DNA of 64,000 bases from assembly GCF_011806425.1 (NCBI RefSeq), contig NZ_JAATOV010000003.1, positions 248,001 through 312,000 of the forward strand, read 5' to 3'. Both the position numbers and the translations under genes were made by a program. This DNA is from Thalassospira lucentensis (GTDB taxonomy: Bacteria; Pseudomonadota; Alphaproteobacteria; Rhodospirillales; Thalassospiraceae). How positions within the stretch are numbered: position 1 is the first letter of the stretch; the number at the start of each line of letters is the position of its first letter. The notes beneath the pieces are model-generated. The model saw nothing but the letters and a program-made list of their open reading frames with translations. It did not search any database and had not been told where the DNA came from. Shown here in pieces: positions 19,628 to 28,966 of this stretch.

Positions 19628-20626
19628 ATGTCGACGGCGCAAAACGAAGCCAAAGCACTTCGTCACCCGGAAAAGCAGAAACGCCCGGATCGTCCATCGG
19701 GACGCAAGCCGTCCTGGATTCGTGTGAAAGCGCCAACCTCCAAGGGATATCAGGAAACCCGCGAACTTGCGCGTGGCCTGAACCTTCATACGGTGTGTGA
19801 AGAAGCCGCATGCCCGAATATCGGCGAATGCTGGCAGAAAAAACACGCATCCTTCATGATCATGGGCGATACCTGCACACGTGCATGTTCGTTCTGTAAC
19901 GTGAAAACCGGGATGCCAAACGCGCTAGACCCGTTTGAACCGGAAAACTTGGCGATGGCGGTTGCCGACATGCAGCTTAAGCATGTGGTGATCACGTCTG
20001 TTGACCGCGATGATCTTGCCGATGGCGGGGCAGCCCATTTTGCCCGCGTGATCGAGGCAATCCGTCACAAATCGCCAGAAACCACCATTGAAATTCTAAC
20101 GCCAGATTTCCGCGATAAGCCGGGTGCGGTTGAAATTGTCGTCAAGGCCCGTCCGGATGTGTTTAACCACAATCTGGAAACGGTTCCGCGTCTTTATACC
20201 CACATCCGTCCGGGGGCGCGTTATTACCAGTCGCTGCGTATTCTTGATCGGGTCAAACAGATTGATCCGACCATCTTTACCAAATCTGGCCTGATGGTTG
20301 GATTGGGTGAAGAACGCAAAGAACTGTCGCAGGTGATGGATGACCTTCGGGTGGCGGATGTCGATTTCCTGACAATCGGCCAGTATTTGCAGCCAACCCT
20401 GAAGCATGAGCCGGTTGATCGTTTCGTCACGCCAGACGAATTTAACGATTACGCGTCTATGGCGCGCGGCAAGGGCTTTTTGATGGTGTCTGCAACGCCG
20501 CTGACGCGGTCGAGCTACCACGCGGACCGTGACTTTGAACAGCTGCGTGAAGCCCGTGAGAAGAAGCTGGCGGCGGCTGAGCAGGCCAAGGTAAAAGCAG
20601 CGCAGTCCACGACCGCCGCAGAATAA
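19628..20626 (+). CDS. lipA: Lipoyl synthase
   Basis: Radical-SAM enzyme that inserts two sulfurs into octanoyl groups bound to E2-type lipoyl domains, so it activates the products of the genes just upstream. The 332-residue protein has both iron-sulfur cluster motifs: [12 protein letters not shown] (auxiliary cluster) and the radical-[11 protein letters not shown], plus the C-terminal RSSYHAD serine ligand region. I start at ATG 19628 because GGAGGT lies just upstream; the frame extends further without a ribosome site. Confidence 0.97.
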   Translation: MSTAQNEAKALRHPEKQKRPDRPSGRKPSWIRVKAPTSKGYQETRELARGLNLHTVCEEAACPNIGECWQKKHASFMIMGDTCTRACSFCNVKTGMPNALDPFEPENLAMAVADMQLKHVVITSVDRDDLADGGAAHFARVIEAIRHKSPETTIEILTPDFRDKPGAVEIVVKARPDVFNHNLETVPRLYTHIRPGARYYQSLRILDRVKQIDPTIFTKSGLMVGLGEERKELSQVMDDLRVADVDFLTIGQYLQPTLKHEPVDRFVTPDEFNDYASMARGKGFLMVSATPLTRSSYHADRDFEQLREAREKKLAAAEQAKVKAAQSTTAAE

Positions 20627-20680
20627 TTTACAACCACGCTATTTTAAGCAGTTACACGCCACGATAAGGGGAGACATCGA

Positions 20681-21139
20681 GTGCCGACGCATGCAGAGCG
20701 CAGAAAGCTGCCTTATACGCCGGAACAACTCTTTGCACTTGTCGAGGATGTCGATTCCTACTCGGAGTTTTTGCCGTGGTGCGTGGCATCGCGCGTGCGC
20801 AGCCGCGTCGGTGACGTTCTTACCGCTGATCTTGTGATCGGCTTTAAGATGTTTCGCGAGAAATACACATCCAAAGTCACCTTGCAGCGCCCGCATCGCA
20901 TTGATGTGGAATATCTGCAAGGGCCGTTCAAGTATCTGAATAATCATTGGATTTTTGAACCAGACGAGGATGGCGGAACCTGTCTTGATTTCTTCGTTGA
21001 TTTTGAATTCCGATCCGCACTTTTGCAAAAGATGATCGGGATGGTGTTTAACGAAGCGGTCAAAATGATGGTCGGGGCGTTTGAAACCCGGGCCCGCGAA
21101 GTGTATGGCGCGCCGCAGCAAACGATTTCAAAAGACTGA
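20681..21139 (+). CDS. RatA/COQ10-family START-domain protein
   Basis: A 152-residue single-domain polyketide-cyclase/START protein (LPYTPEQLFALVEDVDSY, EFLPWCVASRV, a C-terminal helix with FNEAVKMMVGAFETRA). The family covers COQ10, a ubiquinone-binding factor needed for respiration, and RatA, first described in E. coli as a ribosome-association factor. Sequence alone does not separate these roles. The start is GTG at 20681 with AAGGGGAG upstream. It follows lipA by 54 bases, a frequent pairing in alphaproteobacteria. Confidence 0.85.
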   Translation: MPTHAERRKLPYTPEQLFALVEDVDSYSEFLPWCVASRVRSRVGDVLTADLVIGFKMFREKYTSKVTLQRPHRIDVEYLQGPFKYLNNHWIFEPDEDGGTCLDFFVDFEFRSALLQKMIGMVFNEAVKMMVGAFETRAREVYGAPQQTISKD

Positions 21140-21224
21140 TTTCAAATTTTGATTTCTAACGCTTTGCGCAAAACGTAAAGCGTTCGGTTCAGAAGAGCAG
21201 CTATCTGTAGATGCCTTTGGGCAA

Positions 21225-21740
21225 CTAGGTAGCGTCTTGCTGTGCGGTGTTAAGCATTTCTGCGATCATGTCAAAGGCTTGCAAGATGGTGGCCTTGCGC
21301 ACCGAATGGCGATCACCGGCAAAGACTTCGTGATGGGTGCGGGTAGGGCGACCTTTGCCTGCACAGCCAAAATGCACCAAGCCAACCGGTTTTTCTTTTG
21401 ATCCGCCGCCGGGGCCGGCGATACCGGTTACAGATACTGCAATCGTGGCGTTTGGCGCGCGCTGCAATGCGCCTTCGCACATGGCCTTTGCCACGGGTTG
21501 CGATACAGCGCCGTGATCGGCCAGCAAGGAGTTGGTTACGCCGATCAGGTCGTGCTTTGCTTCGTTGGAGTAGGTGACAAATCCGCAGTCAACCACGGAC
21601 GAGCTGCCATCAACCGCGGTCAGCGCGCCGGTGATTAAGCCACCAGTGCACGATTCAGCCGTTGCGATCATGACGCCGTGTTTGTTGCACTGATCAATCA
21701 AATCGCGGGCCGCGACGAAAATTTTCTGATCAATGATCAT
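21225..21740 (-). CDS. CinA C-terminal domain family nicotinamide-nucleotide amidohydrolase
   Basis: 171 residues corresponding to the PncC/CinA_C domain alone, which deamidates nicotinamide mononucleotide in NAD recycling. Seen: IATAESCTGGLITGALT near the N-terminus, VDCGFVTYSNEAKHDLIGV, and VTGIAGPGGGSKEKPVG. Its start overlaps the stop of pgpA by four bases (ATGA), so the two are translationally coupled. Confidence 0.9.
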   Translation of the reverse strand: MIIDQKIFVAARDLIDQCNKHGVMIATAESCTGGLITGALTAVDGSSSVVDCGFVTYSNEAKHDLIGVTNSLLADHGAVSQPVAKAMCEGALQRAPNATIAVSVTGIAGPGGGSKEKPVGLVHFGCAGKGRPTRTHHEVFAGDRHSVRKATILQAFDMIAEMLNTAQQDAT

Positions 21741-22243
21741 GCAAATCCCCCGGCGATGAAGTAATTCAGGCCAGCAAGCACGATCATGGCAAAGACTGCG
21801 GCGACGACATCATCGCACATGATTCCAAAACCGCCGCCAACGCGCCGGTCAACCCAGCCGACGGGCCACGGTTTTAAAACGTCAAACACCCGGAACGCGA
21901 CAAAGGCGGTAAACAGCCACGCCAGATCAATCCAGCCATTGCCAAGGGGGATCACCATCAGGCAAAGCCATTGTGCGACAACTTCGTCGATCACAATTTC
22001 GCCCGGATCATGCACACCGATCATGTGGCTGTAGCGATCGGCAATGAAGATGCCGACGATGAAAACGATGATGCTGGCAATGAGCAGGGCGGGGTTGCCG
22101 CCATAGGCCCATAGGAGCCAGCCAAAGGGCAAAGCAGCAAAAGATCCCGCGGTGCCCGGTGCTTTGGGGCTTTTTCCGCTATAGAACCAGGTCGCAGAGC
22201 AAGTGATCAAAAAACGGAAAAAAGACATTGGTGATCCGCACAT
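21737..22243 (-). CDS. pgpA: Phosphatidylglycerophosphatase A
   Basis: Removes phosphate from phosphatidylglycerophosphate to give phosphatidylglycerol; an inner-membrane enzyme. The 168-residue product has several hydrophobic helices and family signatures: GKSPKAPGTAGSFAALP, VIDEVVAQWLCLM and AFVAFRVFDVLKPWP. Two ATG codons (22243 and 22228) are possible and neither has a clear ribosome site; MSFFRF from 22228 may be the real start. Confidence 0.92.
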   Translation of the reverse strand: MCGSPMSFFRFLITCSATWFYSGKSPKAPGTAGSFAALPFGWLLWAYGGNPALLIASIIVFIVGIFIADRYSHMIGVHDPGEIVIDEVVAQWLCLMVIPLGNGWIDLAWLFTAFVAFRVFDVLKPWPVGWVDRRVGGGFGIMCDDVVAAVFAMIVLAGLNYFIAGGFA

Positions 22244-22304
22244 TAGCTATGGAAGATGGCCTTAAGTACCATAGCACAGCACCTGACCGGGGAAATTTTT
22301 GAAG

Positions 22305-22319
22305 TTAAGGCTACGTTAA
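22305..22319. promoter_or_regulatory. CtrA-type site TTAA-N7-TTAA
   Basis: TTAA at 22305-22308, seven bases, TTAA at 22316-22319 followed by C, matching the full CtrA consensus of alphaproteobacteria. It lies in the divergent gap between pgpA (about 60 bases from its start) and the M23 peptidase gene. Confidence 0.5.
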
Positions 22320-22457
22320 CATGCTTGCTTGAAAGGCGCGTAACAGGTAGCGTAACAATTATACTAAAAAAATATTGTCAGCGGGGCGACTAAAAACAAT
22401 ACGTGGTCGAGGGTCTTGATTACGTGAGTGCGGGCAAATAGGGGTTGAATACTGAAT

Positions 22458-23786
22458 ATGTCGGCGTTTGAACGCGTACGTCATTTGGTGGATAAATGGT
22501 TTCCTGATCGGCAGATCCTGGTTCGGTCAAATGATTCTGTTTACCAGCTTAGACTTGGAAAATACGCGCAGCTTGGATTGGCTTCGTTGGGGATCGCTGC
22601 GATTACGTGGTCTGTTGGTGTGTCGGGATACAGTTTGTATCTTGATCAGCGACTTGCGCTGCGCGAACGCCAGTTGTTCCGCAGTGAGCTATCGTACAAC
22701 CAGTTAATCACCCGTGTGACCGAAAGCCAGCGACGTTTCGGTGAAATCACCACCCAGATGGAAGGTACGCACCGTAACCTTCTGTCGATGGCGGAAAAGA
22801 ACATGCAGCTTCAAGCGCGTGTTCAGGATTACACATCGAAGCTTGAAAGTAGCGAAAAAGAGAAGACCCGTATTTCTGCGCTGCGGACCTCGATGGATAA
22901 TCAGATGTCAGCCCTGCAAGGGCAGATTGATGGCATCACCAACCGCAATATGGCGCTGCGCGATGAGTTGGAAACGGTTGAAACGGTGATGTCGCGCGTG
23001 ATGCGCGAACGCGATCAGGCAAGCCAGCGGGCCAAAAAGCTGCAGGCAGAACTGGCTGACGCCCATCAGCGGATTGCCGATCTGCATACCATCCAGCAGC
23101 AGGCATTGCAGCGTGTTGCCCAGACAGCCGACAGCACCATTCTTGATCTTGAGAATGTTCTTGAAATGACCGGCTTGCAGGAACAGGACTTTATTTTACC
23201 ACCGATGAAACCCGTCGAGCCGGGCGTTGGTGGACCGTTCGAGGCGTTTGAGCCCGAACACCCGCAGGACGAAGAATTCGTCAGCACCGCTGTGGCCTTG
23301 GCCGATCGTATGGATCACCTTGCCAATTTGAACGAGCGCGTGTTGCAAACCCCGATAGGGGAGCCAGCGGCGGTTTATTATCTTTCCAGCCCGTTTGGAA
23401 AGCGCAAGGATCCGTTTAACGGAAAATGGGCGTTCCATTCGGGGGTCGACCTTGCCGGGCCGATCAAAACAGAAATCTTTGCAACAGCACCGGGAAAAGT
23501 GGTGCATGCAGGGTGGAGTGGTAAATACGGGAAGATGGTCGAGGTTGACCATGGGAATGGCGTTCATACCCGTTTTGGCCATTTATACAAGGTCCTCGTT
23601 AAGAAGGGCGACGAAGTAGGATATCGAGACGTCGTAGCATTGATGGGAAGTACCGGTCGGAGTACCGGAAGCCATGTCCATTACGAAGTCTTGGTTAATG
23701 ACAAACCGGTTAATCCGATCAAGTTCATTGAGGCGGGACGTTATGTTTTCAAAAGCGAGCAAGACGAAGCAGACGGCAGCAAATAG
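22458..23786 (+). CDS. M23-family (LytM-type) cell-wall endopeptidase
   Basis: A 442-residue inner-membrane protein. A cytosolic N-terminus of ~35 residues is followed by a membrane segment at ~38-58 (LGLASLGIAAITWSVGVSGY) and a long periplasmic coiled coil at ~70-235. The C-terminal M23 domain has the zinc ligands HSGVDLAG and HVHY plus GHLYK. Such proteins cut peptidoglycan crosslinks or activate amidases. The last 44 bases overlap the bactofilin gene. Bactofilin-M23 pairs are known cell-shape modules in other proteobacteria, which suggests a shape or growth-zone role. Confidence 0.92.
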   Translation: MSAFERVRHLVDKWFPDRQILVRSNDSVYQLRLGKYAQLGLASLGIAAITWSVGVSGYSLYLDQRLALRERQLFRSELSYNQLITRVTESQRRFGEITTQMEGTHRNLLSMAEKNMQLQARVQDYTSKLESSEKEKTRISALRTSMDNQMSALQGQIDGITNRNMALRDELETVETVMSRVMRERDQASQRAKKLQAELADAHQRIADLHTIQQQALQRVAQTADSTILDLENVLEMTGLQEQDFILPPMKPVEPGVGGPFEAFEPEHPQDEEFVSTAVALADRMDHLANLNERVLQTPIGEPAAVYYLSSPFGKRKDPFNGKWAFHSGVDLAGPIKTEIFATAPGKVVHAGWSGKYGKMVEVDHGNGVHTRFGHLYKVLVKKGDEVGYRDVVALMGSTGRSTGSHVHYEVLVNDKPVNPIKFIEAGRYVFKSEQDEADGSK

Positions 23787-24201
23787 TCACGGTGGTTCCA
23801 CCGAGAAAAAGGGCGGCCTTTCGGTTATTAATGCGGATCTTCGGGTGACCGGCGATCTGGTTTCAGAATCTGATGTTCAGGTTGATGGTTCGGTGAATGG
23901 CGACATTCGCACACGAACGTTGACCATTGGCCAATCTGGCGAAGTGCGCGGCGAAATCATCGCCGATAAAATTCGCATTTGTGGCACAGTCATCGGGCAA
24001 GTTCGCGCACGTGACGTTTCACTGGCAGATACCGCGCGCATGATGGGCGATATCCTTCATGAAAGCCTGTCGATTGAGCCGGGTGCGCATATCGAAGGCC
24101 ATTGCCGCCGGATCGAAGGTGCAGCCGAAGAAAGCGGCCTTACGGTCATTCAGGCCGGACAAGTTGTCGCGTCGCACGTCAAAAAAGAACAAAGCAAATA
24201 A
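23743..24201 (+). CDS. Bactofilin (DUF583 polymer-forming cytoskeletal protein)
   Basis: A 152-residue protein with a short Lys/Ser/Thr-rich N-terminal tail and a central right-handed beta-helix of repeated strands (NADLRVTGDLVSESDVQVDG, IGQSGEVRGEIIADK, IGQVRARDVSLADTA), typical of bactofilins. These polymerise at the membrane and position cell-wall enzymes. I chose ATG 23743 inside the end of the peptidase gene because GAGGCGGGA precedes it and the protein then has the usual short tail; the frame is open to 23674. The gene overlap implies coupled expression. Confidence 0.9.
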   Translation: MFSKASKTKQTAANSHGGSTEKKGGLSVINADLRVTGDLVSESDVQVDGSVNGDIRTRTLTIGQSGEVRGEIIADKIRICGTVIGQVRARDVSLADTARMMGDILHESLSIEPGAHIEGHCRRIEGAAEESGLTVIQAGQVVASHVKKEQSK

Positions 24202-24262
24202 GCACTTTTGGGCATAACGGATGACGGGGTCGTCTGATTGTGAACCGTGTAGTGTGCAAATG

Positions 24263-24291
24263 AAAAGGCAGGCCAAAGTGGCCTGCCTTTT
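24263..24291. terminator. Terminator after the bactofilin gene, bidirectional
   Basis: A 13-bp stem AAAAGGCAGGCCA/TGGCCTGCCTTTT with a three-base loop (24263-24275 with 24279-24291), symmetric in its A and T tracts. It can also serve the convergent haloacid dehalogenase gene. Confidence 0.88.
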
Positions 24292-24415
24292 GTGTTTTAT
24301 GCATAAATCCCGATCTACTGACGGGGCCGGATGCATCAGAGCGCAAGTGCCTAGTTACTGTGCGTGCAACCGCCAAATCACGCCAAGCGCGCTCACGTCC
24401 CCGTCACAAGCGCGA

Positions 24416-25114
24416 TCAGGCTTTTTGTGGCGTCGCGACCATGGGCAGCAGTTCGTCCAGCCCGTTTAGGACAACATCCGCCTTATGCGACAGGCGTTCC
24501 ACCGGTTGTTTGGTGCGATTGATCCATGCGGTGCGGAAGCCAAAATGACCAGCACCGGCAATATCCCAACCATTTGACGACTGGAATGCGATTTCATCTG
24601 GTTCAAGTTCGAGCTGATCGACCGCCAACTGATAGACATCCGGGTGGGGTTTGTAGGTTTTAAGATCATCGACGCAGATGATCTGATCAAATAATCCAAG
24701 AATGCCCGATGATTTTGCCGCCGAAATCAGCATGTGCTTGGCGCCATTTGACAGGATGGCCAGCTTGTGGCCCTGTGATTTCAGGGCTTCGAGCGTTTCG
24801 ACAACTTCGGGGAATGTATCAAGCGACAGATAGGTTTCCATTAGCTTGGAGCGTAAGACCGGGTCTTTTTTACCGATTTGTTCCAAGGCGAAATCAAGTG
24901 CATCGCCGGTAACGGTCCAAAAATCGGTGAATTCCCCCATTAGACTGCGCAGCCAGGTGTATTCAAGTTGCTTTTGCCGCCATACATGGGACAGGAGCTC
25001 GGCTTCTTCGCCGACACTGTCGCGCAACTTGGTCACGGCAGAGCCAACGTCAAAAAGGGTACCGTAAGCATCAAATACAAATGCGCGGCAGGATGACAGT
25101 TCTTTATCGGACAT
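24416..25114 (-). CDS. Haloacid dehalogenase, type II (HAD superfamily)
   Basis: 232 residues with the full L-2-haloacid dehalogenase pattern: nucleophile Asp in FVFDAYGTLFDVGSAV, AILSNGAKHML, the lysine of LKTYKPHPDVYQLA and the SSNGWDIAGA motif (S-N-x-x-D) that is characteristic of type II enzymes. It would hydrolyse short-chain 2-haloacids such as chloroacetate, which fits a marine organism, although close HAD relatives act on other substrates. Start at ATG 25114 because AGAAGG lies eight bases upstream; an earlier ATG at 25150 lacks this. Confidence 0.88.
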   Translation of the reverse strand: MSDKELSSCRAFVFDAYGTLFDVGSAVTKLRDSVGEEAELLSHVWRQKQLEYTWLRSLMGEFTDFWTVTGDALDFALEQIGKKDPVLRSKLMETYLSLDTFPEVVETLEALKSQGHKLAILSNGAKHMLISAAKSSGILGLFDQIICVDDLKTYKPHPDVYQLAVDQLELEPDEIAFQSSNGWDIAGAGHFGFRTAWINRTKQPVERLSHKADVVLNGLDELLPMVATPQKA

Positions 25115-25213
25115 TTTTTCGACCTTCTCTGACAAGCAGCAGTGGATCAAATATGGTGCGATGGTGGTCCATACGCAAACAGGCGGGGGTGCCGATTTGC
25201 GTATCGGATAAAT

Positions 25214-27247
25214 CTATTTGCCAGGCGTGCTATCACTTTGTCCCATCGCAATTTCGTCGCGGGCAAAACGCTTGCGATAGACATAGGTTCCCTCCATGAC
25301 GCGCTGAACATAGTTTCGCGTTTCGCTGTAAGGGATCATTTCAATCCAGTCGACAAGGTCAACTTCGGGATCACGTGGATCACCATATTCGTTGATCCAT
25401 TGGCGCACACGGGTTGGACCGGCGTTATAGCTGGCGATTGTCAGGGCTTCTGAGCCGTCCCAGCGATCCAGTAAGCGCTTAAGATAGACGCGCCCCAAGG
25501 CGATGTTAAATGCCGGGTCTTCGGTCAGGCGGGACGTTTCGTATTCAAGATCAAGCGATTTCGCCATGCGTTTTGCCGTTGCCGGCATCAATTGCATCAA
25601 GCCACGCGCCCCGGCCGATGAAATGGCATTGGGGTTAAACAGGCTTTCCTGACGGATAATCGCATGCACAAGGCCCGGATCCGGGTTGCGACCCATCGGA
25701 ACCTGTTCATGGATCGGGTAGGCGGCATCAAGATAACCGCTGCCGGTACGGATGCTGCGCTTGGCTGCAATAATGCCAAGATCGGCCCGGCCATATTCAC
25801 GGGCAAGATTGGTCGCCATCGCCAGATATTCTGGTTCGTCATGTTCGTAAACCAACGCCATGATGAACGGACGAATGATATTGCCAAGGCCAAGCTCGCC
25901 GAGTTTGCGGACAACCTGTGTCAGTTCCTGATTTTCAAAATCAGCACGCTGTTCGGCGGTTGGAACTGGCTGAATGACCGAATAGGTTGGTTTTTCGCCA
26001 AGCGCCTTAATGGCCAACTGGCCATAGAAGGTATGGGCGTGTTCGGCAGCCAGTGCATACCAGTGACGTGCGCGTTCGGTGTCGCCAAGCTTTTCACTTG
26101 CGCGGCCCGCCCAATAAGCCCCACGGGATAAGCTGATTGGGTATTGCACCACGTCATAAAGATTTTGGAAGTGGGTCAGCGCGATATCGGCATCGCCCAA
26201 AAATTCAAGCGCGATCCAACCGGCATACCATTCGGCTTCTGCAATGTCGGCCGCGTCGGTCTGACCATGATTGGCAACCAGACGATAAGCATCGGTAATG
26301 TGACCCTTTTGCAGGGCACGGCGGGCCAAGATCGCCTTTTCGAGCCACCAATATTGCGGGCGGATCGAAATGTATGCCAGGTCGTTTGCCTGTGACAGCA
26401 ACAGATCGCGGGCTTCTTGGTCGCGGTCCTTGATCCGGCGCCAGCGCACACGTTCATAGATCAGGCCGGGATCGTTGCGATATTTTTCAGGAACGCTATT
26501 GATGGCGGCATCGACACCGTTGCTCATGGCGCGCAATGCTGCGCGGGCCTTTGCCAGCAGGCGGTAATCGTCGCTGACATAGTCCATTGTGCGCGACGCC
26601 GGGCCAAGACGGCCTTCCCAAAGCAGACGGTCGAGCCGTTTCTGGTGGGTTTCCTGATCGATATATTCTGCGTAGCGATCAAGGAAGCGGCGTTCTTGCC
26701 CGCGGCCGAAGTTTTCGTTGATCCAGCTGTTGCGGACCAAGGCGGTTGCCGCAGAGATTTGACCCGCAGTTAACAGAGCCTTGATCTGGCGCGTCGCACC
26801 ATCCGCCGTGACGGGGGCAGAGCGTTTGAACCATGCCAGAATGTCCGCGTCAGGCACCGCATCGGTCATGGCTTCTTCAGCGCGTTGACGCAGGCGTGAC
26901 TGACTGGGCCATTTGGGGTTGGCGTCGATAAAGGTGGTGATTTCTTCGAAGCTGCGACCGGAATTTGGTGCGACAAGCCACATCCACTCGGCGGCTTTTT
27001 GCAGCAACGGATCATTGAAATTTGGCAGCAACTCTTGGAACGTTTCGGTGCGCCCGTTTTCGAGCGCCTCCAGAAACGCGTTTAGCCGCGCCCGACTGAC
27101 CGCCGAAAAAGCCGGCGAGGGCGGTTGCGTTCGCAGAATGTTGTCATCGGTTGCTTCCGCTTGTGCCGGGTTTGCGGTCGGCATCAGCGATAAGAAGCCC
27201 AGTGCCAATGCGCAGACCGAAATCTTGCGGAAAGACGCTTGCGCCAT
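25214..27247 (-). CDS. Soluble lytic murein transglycosylase (Slt family)
   Basis: A 677-residue periplasmic enzyme that cleaves glycan strands of peptidoglycan, forming 1,6-anhydro ends. A Sec signal peptide is at residues 1-31 (ending PTANPAQA), a long alpha-superhelical U/L domain at ~40-480, and a C-terminal SLT domain with the catalytic Glu in IIRQESLFNPNAISSAGA followed by GLMQLMPATA and LGRVYLKRLLDRWDG. It is divergent from dapA. Confidence 0.94.
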   Translation of the reverse strand: MAQASFRKISVCALALGFLSLMPTANPAQAEATDDNILRTQPPSPAFSAVSRARLNAFLEALENGRTETFQELLPNFNDPLLQKAAEWMWLVAPNSGRSFEEITTFIDANPKWPSQSRLRQRAEEAMTDAVPDADILAWFKRSAPVTADGATRQIKALLTAGQISAATALVRNSWINENFGRGQERRFLDRYAEYIDQETHQKRLDRLLWEGRLGPASRTMDYVSDDYRLLAKARAALRAMSNGVDAAINSVPEKYRNDPGLIYERVRWRRIKDRDQEARDLLLSQANDLAYISIRPQYWWLEKAILARRALQKGHITDAYRLVANHGQTDAADIAEAEWYAGWIALEFLGDADIALTHFQNLYDVVQYPISLSRGAYWAGRASEKLGDTERARHWYALAAEHAHTFYGQLAIKALGEKPTYSVIQPVPTAEQRADFENQELTQVVRKLGELGLGNIIRPFIMALVYEHDEPEYLAMATNLAREYGRADLGIIAAKRSIRTGSGYLDAAYPIHEQVPMGRNPDPGLVHAIIRQESLFNPNAISSAGARGLMQLMPATAKRMAKSLDLEYETSRLTEDPAFNIALGRVYLKRLLDRWDGSEALTIASYNAGPTRVRQWINEYGDPRDPEVDLVDWIEMIPYSETRNYVQRVMEGTYVYRKRFARDEIAMGQSDSTPGK

Positions 27248-27457
27248 GTTTGTTGTCCCCTCGTGCCTCTCGGCAACTTATACTCTTATAGTCTTGTGTA
27301 TTATGGCAGTGAATTTGCCAAAAGCCAAACAGTCCTCGTCGGAAATTGCAACCTCAAACGCAGAACCGAATTATTAATGTATACAGTGCTTGCGGGAATA
27401 GCGAACAGCCGCTATTTTCGCGTCCGCTTTCAATCCATCCAAGATTTGGAGATCTCT

Positions 27458-28339
27458 ATGTTTACGGGTTCTATTACCGCTTTGATCACACCGTTCGACC
27501 GCGATGGTGCGATTGACGAAAAGGCGTTCCAAAATTTTGTGGATTGGCAGCTTAAACAGGGCACGACAGGTGTTGTGCCTGTCGGAACCACCGGTGAATC
27601 GCCGACCCTGAGCCATGCTGAACACCATCGTGTGGTTGAACTGGCACTTGAAGTTGCCAAGGGGCGCGGCCCGGTTATCGCCGGTACAGGGTCAAATTCG
27701 ACCGCAGAAGCCATTTCGCTGACCCGTCATGCGCAGAATGCCGGTGCGGATGCCGCACTTGTTGTGACACCGTATTACAACAAGCCTACGCAGGCTGGCC
27801 TGCACGCGCATTACAAAGCCATTCATGATGCGACCGATATTCCGATTGTGATTTACAACATTCCGGGCCGGTCGATTGTTGATATGTCGGTTGATACGAT
27901 GGCGGCGCTTTCGAAATTGCCGCGTATTGTTGGCGTTAAAGATGCGACCAGTGATCTGGAACGTCCGGCACTGACCCGTTTGGCAGCAGGGCCTGATTTC
28001 TGCCAGCTTTCGGGCGAAGACGGCACGATTGTTCCGTTCTTGGCACAGGGTGGCCACGGGTGCATTTCGGTTACGTCCAACATCGCGCCGAAACTGTGCT
28101 CTGATCTGCATGCGGCATGGGCAGAGCGGAACATTTCCAAGGTTCAAGAGTTAAACTATCGACTGATGCCCGTTCACAAGGCGATGTTCTGTGAATCAAG
28201 CCCCGGGCCGGTGAAATACGCCGCAGAACTTCTTGGCCTGTGTGGGCGCAACATGCGTCTGCCGATGGTCGAGATTGCCGATGAAACCAAACGCAAGGTC
28301 GAAGCCGCGCTTAAAGGCGCTGGTCTTCTCGGCCAATAA
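27458..28339 (+). CDS. dapA: 4-hydroxy-tetrahydrodipicolinate synthase
   Basis: Condenses pyruvate with aspartate semialdehyde, the entry to lysine and meso-diaminopimelate (peptidoglycan) synthesis. 293 residues, normal. Seen: GTTGESPTL (substrate pocket), the catalytic Tyr in IPIVIYNIPGRS and the Schiff-base Lys in RIVGVKDAT. I start at ATG 27458, with GGAG upstream and MFTGSITALITPF as the usual N-terminus; the frame is open 219 bases further upstream without support. Confidence 0.97.
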   Translation: MFTGSITALITPFDRDGAIDEKAFQNFVDWQLKQGTTGVVPVGTTGESPTLSHAEHHRVVELALEVAKGRGPVIAGTGSNSTAEAISLTRHAQNAGADAALVVTPYYNKPTQAGLHAHYKAIHDATDIPIVIYNIPGRSIVDMSVDTMAALSKLPRIVGVKDATSDLERPALTRLAAGPDFCQLSGEDGTIVPFLAQGGHGCISVTSNIAPKLCSDLHAAWAERNISKVQELNYRLMPVHKAMFCESSPGPVKYAAELLGLCGRNMRLPMVEIADETKRKVEAALKGAGLLGQ

Positions 28340-28356
28340 GCGATTAAAAGCGACTT

Positions 28357-28833
28357 ATGGCACCCAAGAAAGAGACTGATAATAACAAGGTCGTCGCGCA
28401 AAACAGGCGAGCCCGCTTTGACTTTTTCCTTACGGAAACGTTCGAAGCCGGGATCGCTTTGCGTGGGACCGAGGTTAAATCGTTGCGCGATGGCAAGGGC
28501 AATATTCAGGAATCCTATGCCGAAGCCAAAAACGGCGAGGTCTGGCTGATCAACGCCTATATTCCTGAATATCAAAGCAAAATGCCGTTCGGCCACGAAG
28601 AGCGCCGTCCGCGCAAGTTGCTTTTGCATAAGCGCGAAATCACCAAAATGCATGACGCGCTGAACAAGAAGGGGTTCACCCTTGTTCCGGTAAAGCTTTA
28701 TTTCAATGAACGCGGGATCGCGAAATTGGAAATGGCCATCGCCGAAGGTAAGAAAAAAGCCGATAAGCGCGAAGCGGTAAAAGCCCGCGATTGGCAGCGT
28801 GATAAAGCGCGTATCCTGCGTGATTTCGGCTGA
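28357..28833 (+). CDS. smpB: SsrA-binding protein SmpB
   Basis: Binds tmRNA and brings it to stalled ribosomes for trans-translation. The 158 residues show the family core ([58 protein letters not shown]) and the basic tail ([20 protein letters not shown]) that reaches the decoding centre. It lies 17 bases after dapA, so the two are one transcription unit. The tmRNA gene itself is not in this window. Confidence 0.96.
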   Translation: MAPKKETDNNKVVAQNRRARFDFFLTETFEAGIALRGTEVKSLRDGKGNIQESYAEAKNGEVWLINAYIPEYQSKMPFGHEERRPRKLLLHKREITKMHDALNKKGFTLVPVKLYFNERGIAKLEMAIAEGKKKADKREAVKARDWQRDKARILRDFG

Positions 28834-28966
28834 TTTCTGGTGTTGGCTGCTTGCCGCACGCGGATGCAAATTTGACCGTTTTTTACGAAATAATGCTTAA
28901 ATGGCGTCGTCATGGTGAACATGTCGATGCCATTTTTCGTATCAGCTTGGAGTAAAGGAGATCTCT

